NCBI GenBank assembly: GCA_002390845.1
Contig: DGQT01000071.1
Coordinates: 1 to 35,177, forward strand
Length of the DNA stretch: 35,177 nucleotides
DNA from: Chitinophagaceae bacterium UBA4407
GTDB lineage: Bacteria; Bacteroidota; Bacteroidia; Chitinophagales; Chitinophagaceae
Direction: 5' to 3'
The first letter of the stretch is position 1. Each line of letters opens with the position of its first letter. Below the pieces are notes generated by a model. It searched no databases. It was not told the DNA's origin and saw only the letters and a list, made by a program, of their open reading frames with translations. Below, piece after piece: positions 25,231-32,537 of this stretch. Position numbers and translations under genes: made by a program.

Positions 25231-26826
25231 ATGAAAACAAATCTATTTTTTAAAATAAACATCATGCTGTTTATTTTAATAGCAAGTACAAGTGTATTGA
25301 AAGCACAAACAGGTGTGATTGATAGTTTATTCGGGAAAAATGGTTTGGTACTTACCAAGATTCTAAAGTCCCGTGATGATATATCGCAGGCAATTGCGCT
25401 TACACCGAATGGGAAAATAATTGTCGCAGGAAACAGCTTTAATATTGTCGGATACAGCGATGTTGGAATAGTGCGTTACAAATCCAGCGGCACAATTGAT
25501 AAAACTTTCGGCACCAACGGCGTGCTGAATGTAAAGGATGCCTTTTGCAATAAGATCGCTATACAACCTGATGGAAAAATAGTGATGGCAGGTGATGTGG
25601 CAGTAGGCAGTCAACTGGCTTTCAAGGTTTGGCGTTTTACAGCAAATGGAGGAATTGACAGCAGCTTCGGCACAAATGGAACAGTTACCGTACTGCCTCC
25701 AAACGGCTATGCCATCTGTTATTCCGTTGCTTTGCAACCAGATGGTAAAATAGTTGTAGGTGGTTATGATGGTTCTTTCTACGCTTCGCTATTTGTATTT
25801 CGACTTACCAGGAATGGTGTCCTGGATCCAACATTCAATGGAACTGGTTATAATGCTGTTACGCAAAGCAGGAGAAGTCTTGAATGCCATAAATTACTCA
25901 TACAGCCTGATGGAAAAATTGTTGCTGCCGGATCGCTTGATACTATTTTATTAACTGCTTTCTACCGGTATTATTATCTCTCTGTAAGATTTACTGCAAA
26001 CGGAACACTGGATACTTTATTCGGTAATAAAGGTATTGTACGTGAAAGTGCCAACGCTAACGACGGCGCTTATGGAGCCGGTCTTTTACCGGATGGCAGA
26101 ATCGTTTTAAGTGGTTATTCTAAAACCGGCAATATAAACAAACAAAGCGCCTTATGCCTCGATGCAAACGGTAAGGTTGATGTTAATTTTGGAAACAACG
26201 GCTACCAGTATATTGATTATTTCGGTTCCGGCAGTTTTGGTGAAAGTGTGGCAATACAAGACAATGGAAAAATTTTGCTTGCAGGTAACGTAAACAATGG
26301 CAGCTATAACGCGATCGGTCTTGCACGTTTAAACAGCAATGGCACAGCTGATATGACATTTGGCAACAATGGCCGTGATACTTTTTTCAGTGTTTCGTCT
26401 TCAAAATCACTGGGTGTAAATGAAATGATATTACAGCGCGACGGAAAAATTCTTACAACAGGGTACCTGCAATTAAATAAGGATATTTTTTTCACAGCAA
26501 GATATTTGAATACACAGCAAATAAAAACAGCTACCGCAAATAGTAACATTATTGCTTCAAATGTTTTTAAGGCAAGTATGTATCCCAATCCTGTAATAAG
26601 TGGCCAGGTAACTTTACAGTTTAACATGGCATACGCAGGTAAAATAATGATTGGCATTTATGATATCAACGGAAAACAAATGCTGCAGCCCATCAATAAA
26701 ACAGAGACTGCCGGTGCCATAACCGAAAATATTTTTATCCCATCATCCGTTCCAAACGGAACATACCTGGTTACTATTCTTGCAAACAATGAAAAGAAAT
26801 TACTAAAATTTGAACTGATGCGGTAA
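25231..26826 (+). CDS. Secreted delta-60 repeat protein with T9SS sorting domain
   Basis: This is a 531-residue protein. A signal peptide (KTNLFFKINIMLFILIASTS, then VLKAQ) is followed by seven delta-60 repeats, each with a D/N-G-K-I-(V/L)-x-x-G core: PNGKIIVAG, PDGKIVMAG, PDGKIVVGG, PDGKIVAAG, PDGRIVLSG, DNGKILLAG and RDGKILTTG. Each repeat also ends in an FG-nnG turn. They are thought to build a beta-propeller. The last ~80 residues (ASMYPNPVISGQVTLQF to LKFELMR) are a T9SS sorting domain. The binding target is unknown. The start at 25231 places the signal peptide at the N-terminus and lies 16 bases after the promoter -7 box. Confidence 0.9.
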   Translation: MKTNLFFKINIMLFILIASTSVLKAQTGVIDSLFGKNGLVLTKILKSRDDISQAIALTPNGKIIVAGNSFNIVGYSDVGIVRYKSSGTIDKTFGTNGVLNVKDAFCNKIAIQPDGKIVMAGDVAVGSQLAFKVWRFTANGGIDSSFGTNGTVTVLPPNGYAICYSVALQPDGKIVVGGYDGSFYASLFVFRLTRNGVLDPTFNGTGYNAVTQSRRSLECHKLLIQPDGKIVAAGSLDTILLTAFYRYYYLSVRFTANGTLDTLFGNKGIVRESANANDGAYGAGLLPDGRIVLSGYSKTGNINKQSALCLDANGKVDVNFGNNGYQYIDYFGSGSFGESVAIQDNGKILLAGNVNNGSYNAIGLARLNSNGTADMTFGNNGRDTFFSVSSSKSLGVNEMILQRDGKILTTGYLQLNKDIFFTARYLNTQQIKTATANSNIIASNVFKASMYPNPVISGQVTLQFNMAYAGKIMIGIYDINGKQMLQPINKTETAGAITENIFIPSSVPNGTYLVTILANNEKKLLKFELMR

Positions 26827-26880
26827 GAACGCTGATTGATTTATTTTTTGTTCCGAACAGCAAAACTGCGGTCAGCTTCC

Positions 26881-26920
26881 GTTGTGTCACTCACTTGTAC
26901 GGTTGGAATATCAATCAACT
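26881..26920 (+). repeat. REP-like intergenic repeat
   Basis: GTTGTGTCACTCACTTGTAC followed by GGTTGGAATATCAATCAAC is one of the best-preserved single arms in the window. Confidence 0.7.
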
Positions 26921-27081
26921 TTTCCCATAGCGAAGATTTGGGCGAATATTTAACCCTGTGTTTACGATTATTTTTTTTACAGTAATCCCTTTTACAGAAA
27001 GGAAATTTTTTATATAACCTGATTTAAAGTGCGGCACATGGATTGACAACAATACATTGTTCATTATTTAAGAAACCTTAT

Positions 27082-27348
27082 ATGTGGAAACGAATTACTG
27101 GTTTTTGTGAAATGATTTCTGTTGACCAGATTGTATTGTTATCGCCGTGCAACCCGGAACAACGCGGCGGAGCACCCATTTACCTGGTATTTACAGTAAC
27201 CGGTGAGGATATTGTTCTACACCTGGTAACCCCGCATTTTGAAGAATATTATGAGGAAACTGAAGACGCTAAAAATAATAAGGTTATAAAATTGTATCAA
27301 CTGCAGGATGAAGGATGGTGGATGAATAAAGTGGTCTCTATTGTATAG
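27082..27348 (+). CDS. Small hypothetical protein, 88 residues
   Basis: I recognise no family. From the ATG at 27082 the protein reads MWKRITGFCEMISVDQIVLL and continues with a central strand pair (YLVFTVTGEDIVLHLVTP) and an acidic segment (HFEEYYEETEDAKNNK). There is no signal peptide. A longer frame from a TTG at 27043 is possible but less likely. The gene converges with a sigma-region-like small gene and overlaps its 3' end by 11 bases, which is unusual and suggests either coupled regulation or that one of the two is not real. Confidence 0.55.
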   Translation: MWKRITGFCEMISVDQIVLLSPCNPEQRGGAPIYLVFTVTGEDIVLHLVTPHFEEYYEETEDAKNNKVIKLYQLQDEGWWMNKVVSIV

Positions 27349-27613
27349 CCTGTATTGAAGATAAGCCTTCTGTTTGAACTGTAATGGTTCTGTATTTTCT
27401 GCATACATTCAATGTTTTACCAGCCATCCATGTAAAAACAGGCTGGTTGCTTTTTTCAAGATCCTGTATATCCTGGGCTATTAACAGAAATGCTTCGAGT
27501 AGTAATTGTTTGCGCAGTTCAGTATCTGCTGTTTTGGTACAGATGATCTTATAAATACTCAATGAATACTTATCGAATAATAAACTGATCAGTTCGCGGT
27601 TGGCTGGTGTCAT
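27338..27613 (-). CDS. Small protein resembling sigma-70 region 2 alone
   Basis: This 91-residue protein looks like an isolated, degenerate region 2 of an ECF-type sigma factor: FDKYSLSIYKIICTKTADTE (about residues 13-32), QLLLEAFLLIAQDI (about 36-49, the place of the D-LQE-F segment) and PVFTWMAGKTLNVCRKYRT (about 57-75, the place of the FTWL-IARN-CIDYLR segment). No region 4 follows, and none is found nearby. It could bind core RNA polymerase or an anti-sigma factor, or be a decayed sigma gene. The resemblance is by eye and the family call is tentative. Confidence 0.55.
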   Translation of the reverse strand: MTPANRELISLLFDKYSLSIYKIICTKTADTELRKQLLLEAFLLIAQDIQDLEKSNQPVFTWMAGKTLNVCRKYRTITVQTEGLSSIQAIQ

Positions 27614-28127
27614 TCTTATTGGTGGTGCTTTTAATTGGTAATTGCATTACTACGCATAATTATTACAAAATCGAAACCAGATTTTATGGGTGTTGTTTTT
27701 TGCACATTGTGTAGAATGTATATGGGAACATCATCCCACTGTATCAATATATACTCAGATTTCAATTTTATAAAAGTTTTATTGTGCTGTAACTGCAAAG
27801 CTGCAAAATAATGTGCAGCACAAAAGTTCGATCCTGAAATGAATTCCTGACAAACTGCCAACCTGGAACAAGTTCGGGGCAGGCTGTTTAAATGCTGCCA
27901 TAAAAGAGGAACCCTGAACCGAGCGTGGCAAGAAAAGCTCAATAGCAATACTGGCTTATGGCTCAAAAAGAACTTTAATAGTAATATGTACGCTTTTAGT
28001 TGTAGTTTCATAATAACTGATAAGTATCATGCTTTGGCATGATTGTGAATGTTCTTACTTCAGTGCAATCCAAATACCTATGCATAATTACATGTAACCT
28101 TTAAAAGCCTGCGATGAACCACATATT
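27614..28127. other. 514-bp gap with a REP-like repeat
   Basis: Positions 27920-27968 match the repeat flank (GAGCGTGGCAAGAAAAGCTC, then AATAGCAATACTGG and GGCTCAAAAA). A 126-codon minus-strand frame (27631-28011) reads through this repeat and has no domain or leader support, so it is not listed as a gene. The promoter of the CheB-CheR fusion should lie in 28030-28127. Confidence 0.45.
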
Positions 28128-31100
28128 ATGTTTAGCAATACAACAACACCGGAAGATCAGCAATATATTATAGCCATTGGCGCATCTGCAGGCGGCCTGC
28201 AGGAAATAAATTCGTTTTTTGATCATACGCCGCTTGATGGTGTTTCGTATGTAATTATTCAGCATTTGTCGGCTGATTATAAAAGTATGATGGCCAGCCT
28301 GCTTAGCAACCACAGCAAACTGAAAGTATGCGAGGCCCAGGATAATATTGAAGTTGAAAAAAACAAGGTATATGTAATACCGAGTACAGATTACATGACC
28401 ATAAAGAATGGCCGGTTACTGCTTACTGAAAAACAAAAAACAGGAACACCGCACCTTACCATCAATACCTTCTTTAATTCGCTGGCGCTGGATATTGGCA
28501 ACAAAGCTATTGGCGTAATTCTTTCAGGCACAGGGTCTGACGGCACTAAAGGCATTGAAGCCATTAAAAATGCGGGTGGTATGGTAATCGTAAGCGATCC
28601 CGAAAAAGCAGAGTTTAACGAAATGCCATCGAATGCCATTAGTACCGGTTTGGTAGATTATGTAATGGAACCGGAGCAGATGCCCACCATTATAGAAAAT
28701 TATGTAAACAATAAAGAAAACCTTGCAGGTGATATTGTTGAAAATGAACGCGAAGAAAAAGCAAGGATTGCCATTATTAATTTTATAAGGGATCATTTTC
28801 CGCTCGACTTTTCTGATTATAAACCCGCCACTATACTCAGGCGCATCAAGCGCAGGGCGCTGTCGCACAATATGAATAGCCTGGAAGCTTACCTTAATTT
28901 TCTTAAATCCGATGCTGAAGAAGTAAAGGCCTTATCGCAGGATTTTTTAATCAGTGTTACCTCTTTTTTCAGGGATAAGGAAGCATTTGAGTTTTTGGAA
29001 ACACAGGTGATTCCCCAGATTGTGAATGATAAAAAGGGGCATGAAGAAATAAAGGTTTGGGTAGCCGGTTGCGCTACCGGGGAGGAAGCTTATTCAATTG
29101 CTATTTTATTAAGGGAAGCATTGGATAAGGTTAATAAAAATACAATCGTAAAGATATTTGCTACAGATATTGACAATATAGCCCTGGGCTATGCAAAAAA
29201 CGGTTTGTATGAAGATGCTATAAAAACAACGGTGTCTGCAGAACGGCTGGAGCGCTTTTTTACCAAAGAGGATATTGGGTATAAAATTAAAGAGGGCATA
29301 CGCCGTATGCTGATATTCGCCCACCACGATCTTGTAAAAAACCCGCCTTATTGCAATATGGATATGATCAGTTGCCGTAACCTGCTGATCTATATGAACC
29401 AGAACCTGCAGAAAAAGATATTAACCATGCTGGAGTTTGGTATAAGAAAAGATGGTTTTTTATTCCTCGGCTCCAGCGAAAATATCGTTGATAAAAGTCC
29501 TTACATTGAAGAGCTGACCAAAAAGTGGAAAATATATAAGATTCTTGAAGCAAGGCGCAATGTAAATTTTGATGTGTTTTCGCCCCCTTTATTACCTGAT
29601 AACAATATAATACCTGCTTATAATAAAGCCAAAGAACAGCAGAAAAATATTGGTTTAAAAGATTACCTGAATGAAACGATGATGACTGAACTGGGCTATA
29701 CAGGTGTTTGTATTGACCAGAACGAACATGTTGTACAAACTTTTGGCGATACCGGCAAATACCTGCTGCCCAGGATGTTCAATTTCGATTTAAAAGACCT
29801 GCTGCCAAAAACCCTGGCCATTGCTTTTAAAAGCGCCAGCCTTGAAGCGGTTAAAACAAATAAGAAAGTTACGGTAGATGGTATAAAAATAGAGTTTAAT
29901 AACACAGTCATCAGTACCAGTCTTACGGTTATTCCGCTGAATGTAAAAGGTACAGGGCAAAAATTAATGCTGGTACTTTTCAGCGAAGCTGGTTCACCCG
30001 TTGTAAAAGATGCGGCTACAATAATTTTTGATGAAAAAATTTATGCCAACCAGTACATTGTTAACCTGGAAGAAGAACTAAAGCACACCAAAGAAAGTTT
30101 GAACGATGCATTTGAAAAACTGGATGCATCCAACGAAAACATGCAGTCGTTTAACGAAGAGCTGCTTTCTACCAATGAAGAAATGCAAAGCACCAATGAA
30201 GAAATGCAGTCAGTTAACGAAGAACTGCATACCATTAATGCCGAGTACCAAACGAAAATAAAAGAGCTGAGCGATTTAAATGATGATTTAAACAATTACT
30301 TCCGCAGTAATGAGAACGGGCAGTTGTTTGTAAACAAGAAAATGCTGCTCATGAAATTTTCGCCCAGTGCGGTTAAACATATTAACCTGCTTGATACAGA
30401 TATTGGCCGCCCCATCAGTAATATTTCTTCGAACATTAAAAATGAAACGTTAGAAAACGATGCCAAAGAAGTAATGAACACAGGCGGCGTAATTACGAAA
30501 GAAGTAGAAGCCAGTAACGGCAAATGGTACCAGATGATGACGATGCCCTACATAAGGGAAAAAGACAATAAAATTGATGGCGCTATTATTACGTTCAACG
30601 ACATTACCCAATTAAAACGAACCCAGGAAGAACTGGATAAAACCAACAAAACGCTTACCACCATTAATGCCGACCTGGATAATTTTGTTTATGCAGCTTC
30701 GCACGATCTTATGGGCCCGCTAAGCAACCTGGAACTCATTATTTCATTATTCGGTACAAGACAAGATGAATTTGACGACGAGATAAAAAGATACCTGCAG
30801 ATGATGGATTCTGCTGTTACTAAATTTAAAAACATTATTAAAGACCTGGCAGTTGTAGGTAAAATAGAAAGCGAGGTATTTGAAAAGGACCCTATTGATT
30901 TAAGCGGGTTAATCAGCGATATAAAATCGGGCATACAGGAAAACATTACTGTTGCAAAAGCGGCAATTTCTACAGATCTTTCTGTTGGTGCTATCAGGTT
31001 TTCAAAAAAGAACCTCTGGAGTATTATCTACAATCTTTTAAGTAACGCCATTAAATTTAAAAAACCGGATCGTGATCTTCAGATAATCATCAGTACCCGT

Positions 31101-31328
31101 TCGGCAGAAGGCTTTGTTATTTTATCTGTACAGGATAATGGCATGGGCATACCGGCTGATAAAATTGCAGACATTTTTTCTATCTACGAACGCATTCACC
31201 ACGAAATTCCCGGCCAGGGCATTGGCTTGTACCTGGTTAAAAAAATTGTAGATGCATCTGGCGGTAAAGTGCTTGTTGAAAGTGAAGAAGGTAAAGGCAG
31301 CACCTTTAAAATATATTTTAAAGAGTAA
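28128..31328 (+). CDS. CheB-CheR-PAS-histidine kinase fusion protein
   Basis: This is a 1066-residue signalling protein. Residues 10-195 are a CheB methylesterase domain with the triad Ser20 (GASAGG), His46 (QHLSADYK) and Asp138 (GTGSDGTKG). Residues about 210-475 are a CheR methyltransferase (ILRRIKRRALSHN, AGCATGEEAYSIA for SAM, ATDIDNIALG, SCRNLLIYM). A coiled coil of NEEMQS-type repeats (about 650-715) leads to a PAS domain (about 715-825). The last ~220 residues are a histidine kinase with His859 (ASHDLMGPLSN), an N box (NLLSNAIKF) and a G box (GQGIGLYLV). No membrane segment is seen. Such fusions are known; no chemoreceptor or motility gene is nearby, so it probably serves a non-chemotactic pathway. 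The single-domain regulator next door is the likely phosphate acceptor. Confidence 0.95.
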   Translation: MFSNTTTPEDQQYIIAIGASAGGLQEINSFFDHTPLDGVSYVIIQHLSADYKSMMASLLSNHSKLKVCEAQDNIEVEKNKVYVIPSTDYMTIKNGRLLLTEKQKTGTPHLTINTFFNSLALDIGNKAIGVILSGTGSDGTKGIEAIKNAGGMVIVSDPEKAEFNEMPSNAISTGLVDYVMEPEQMPTIIENYVNNKENLAGDIVENEREEKARIAIINFIRDHFPLDFSDYKPATILRRIKRRALSHNMNSLEAYLNFLKSDAEEVKALSQDFLISVTSFFRDKEAFEFLETQVIPQIVNDKKGHEEIKVWVAGCATGEEAYSIAILLREALDKVNKNTIVKIFATDIDNIALGYAKNGLYEDAIKTTVSAERLERFFTKEDIGYKIKEGIRRMLIFAHHDLVKNPPYCNMDMISCRNLLIYMNQNLQKKILTMLEFGIRKDGFLFLGSSENIVDKSPYIEELTKKWKIYKILEARRNVNFDVFSPPLLPDNNIIPAYNKAKEQQKNIGLKDYLNETMMTELGYTGVCIDQNEHVVQTFGDTGKYLLPRMFNFDLKDLLPKTLAIAFKSASLEAVKTNKKVTVDGIKIEFNNTVISTSLTVIPLNVKGTGQKLMLVLFSEAGSPVVKDAATIIFDEKIYANQYIVNLEEELKHTKESLNDAFEKLDASNENMQSFNEELLSTNEEMQSTNEEMQSVNEELHTINAEYQTKIKELSDLNDDLNNYFRSNENGQLFVNKKMLLMKFSPSAVKHINLLDTDIGRPISNISSNIKNETLENDAKEVMNTGGVITKEVEASNGKWYQMMTMPYIREKDNKIDGAIITFNDITQLKRTQEELDKTNKTLTTINADLDNFVYAASHDLMGPLSNLELIISLFGTRQDEFDDEIKRYLQMMDSAVTKFKNIIKDLAVVGKIESEVFEKDPIDLSGLISDIKSGIQENITVAKAAISTDLSVGAIRFSKKNLWSIIYNLLSNAIKFKKPDRDLQIIISTRSAEGFVILSVQDNGMGIPADKIADIFSIYERIHHEIPGQGIGLYLVKKIVDASGGKVLVESEEGKGSTFKIYFKE

Positions 31329-31379
31329 TTGTTACATATAGCCCAGCCAGGTTTAGCATTGCATATTACCGGTAAAAAT

Positions 31380-31790
31380 TTAAACAGCATCTTCGCTGCT
31401 AAATATTTTTTTCAGTTTATCCAAAGTAAGTGGTTTATTAATAAAGCCCTGCACTTTATATTTACCCAGCCTTTCCATGTCAACCTCATTGGTAAAAGCG
31501 CTTACCATATAAATCCTCAATTTTTCTTTTAATATCCCCGGAATGCTGTTCAGTTTTTCCAGGAAAGCAAACCCGTTCATTCCCGGCATTTGGTTATCTA
31601 CAAATATTACATCGGGAAAAGTATTTGCCAAAGGCCTGGCACAACTTTCAGTAATATAATTCAGCGCTTCGTTACCACTTTTTAAGCTATGTATGGTTTC
31701 AAATAACTTAAGTTTTGCAAGGCTATGGCTTACCAGGTACAGGTAATCCTCGTCATCATCAATCAGCAGTATGTTTTTAAATTTGGGCAT
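31380..31790 (-). CDS. Single-domain response regulator
   Basis: This 136-residue protein is a lone CheY-like receiver. Its parts are the acidic pocket IDDDED (residues 10-15), the phospho-acceptor Asp65 (FVDNQMPGMNG), a Ser/Thr switch at about residue 98 (VSAFT) and the conserved Lys near residue 119 (NKPLTLDK). No output domain follows. The start is set at MPKFKNILLID (31790), because the longer frame from 31871 adds an unrelated leader. It converges with the CheB-CheR-kinase gene at a distance of 51 bases and is a natural partner for it. The repeat-rich gap behind it separates it from the right integron-like end. Confidence 0.92.
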   Translation of the reverse strand: MPKFKNILLIDDDEDYLYLVSHSLAKLKLFETIHSLKSGNEALNYITESCARPLANTFPDVIFVDNQMPGMNGFAFLEKLNSIPGILKEKLRIYMVSAFTNEVDMERLGKYKVQGFINKPLTLDKLKKIFSSEDAV

Positions 31791-31943
31791 ATTGTAAAAT
31801 AACTCCCTAAACCGGATTACCTGTTTGCTGTTAAAGGTAAAGCTTTGCAGCGTACTATATTTTTTAAACAAAGCCGCTGCTTTACAAAATCAATCAATAG
31901 CCCGGTTAATTCAACAGCCATTTGGTAGCCAACAATTGTTTTT

Positions 31944-32089
31944 CATGGCATCGCCGGTTGCCACGCTCGGTTCAAAGTTCCGTTTACATGGCATCTATTA
32001 AAGGCGTGGCATTCCGAAAGCTTTCGGAACCCGACGAGCGAAGCGGAACTCGGGGTCACTCACTTGTACGGTTGGATTATGAATTGGGC
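31944..32089 (+). repeat. Composite REP-like repeat at the border of the right integron-like end
   Basis: The stretch joins TGGCATCGCCGGTTGCCACG, a perfect 18-bp palindrome TTCCGAAAGCTTTCGGAA (32012-32029), a CCCGACGA...AACTCGGG hairpin unit (32030-32054) like that at 9149, and the arm GTCACTCACTTGTACGGTTG (32055). It ends about 40 bases before the recombinase remnant, so insertion or recombination at this repeat may have removed the rest of that gene. Confidence 0.65.
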
Positions 32090-32125
32090 TTTTAGCGAAG
32101 TGTATTTTACGCGAAGACTCGTGGC

Positions 32126-32230
32126 GGGCACGCCAACAGCAACGAAAAAACAACTGAGAAATATTTACATATAAGCAAGCAAAAATTGGGTTGCATTGTA
32201 CACCAATTAGAAGGTATTATGGGCCAATAG
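32126..32230 (+). pseudogene. C-terminal remnant of a second tyrosine recombinase
   Basis: The 34 codons before the stop at 32228-32230 read GHANSNEKTTEKYLHISKQK, then LGCIVHQLEGIMGQ. They line up with GHFDIKTTERYLHVSKQKLVNIVSPLDDLV in the complete recombinase at 919-2115, including the His of the GH motif and the catalytic Tyr. Nothing upstream of 32126 continues the homology, so only the last part of the gene survives. Identity at DNA level (about two thirds) is far lower than the 97% of the adjacent attI-like repeat, so this was a different, related recombinase, not a recent copy. It faces right, opposite to the complete gene. Confidence 0.8.
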
Positions 32231-32245
32231 CTGAAAAGTGCAGAG

Positions 32246-32346
32246 TGGATTGTCCTAACGACAATCCAAAATGTATAACGATTAAGAGGTTGGTTTTCAA
32301 TACCAGAAAAAATATTACATTGCGTATAATAACGCCAATACAGGCG
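32246..32346 (+). repeat. attI-like 101-bp repeat, right copy
   Basis: This is the inverted counterpart of 816-916, with 98 of 101 bases identical and no gap. It starts 15 bases after the stop of the recombinase remnant and ends at the crossover G (32346). The order recombinase end, repeat, crossover, cassette is the same as on the left. It contains the GGATTGTC/GACAATCC hairpin and the AACGCC/GGCGTT hairpin at the crossover. Confidence 0.75.
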
Positions 32347-32450
32347 TTATGCGTCACCCTGCGACAGCCCTTTAATCGGCGGACAGTTGACATTTTGGGC
32401 GACAGTATTTCAAATTTGTTTTAATAGCTCGGCTTCTTTGGCTCGACACA

Positions 32451-32511
32451 TTTTAGCACATTTGCAGGCTCACAAAGCTGGACACAGACCAAGCCTGCAA
32501 AAGAGCTAAAA
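32451..32511 (-). terminator. Long hairpin after the restriction-modification gene
   Basis: TTTTAGC-ACA-TTTGCAGGCT (32451-32470) pairs with AGCCTGCAAA-AGA-GCTAAAA (32492-32511): 10 plus 7 base pairs around a symmetrical 3-base internal loop. It lies 27 bases beyond the stop of the minus-strand gene and probably stabilises or ends its transcript. The symmetrical bulge also recalls folded attC sites, so an old attachment site is an alternative. Confidence 0.55.
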
Positions 32512-32512
32512 T

Positions 32513-32527
32513 CTTGCAGACGCTTCT
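32513..32527 (+). repeat. 15-bp direct repeat flanking the restriction-modification gene (copy 1)
   Basis: CTTGCAGACGCTTCT occurs here and identically at 34922-34936, just outside the two ends of the gene at 32538-34799. An exact 15-base match in the same orientation is unlikely by chance in this short region. It may mark an insertion or an internal recombination site. Confidence 0.6.
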
Positions 32528-32537
32528 TAGAACACCG

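Noticed and set aside
27631..28011. 126-codon minus-strand open frame
   Set aside because: It reads through a REP-like repeat (27920-27968), and has no recognisable leader, domain or ribosome site.
816..32346. Composite transposon with 101-bp terminal inverted repeats
   Set aside because: The repeats lie outside the recombinase next to cassettes, the enclosed 31 kb are housekeeping-type genes, no target duplication was seen at the edges, and similarity stops at a shared crossover point, which fits attI better.
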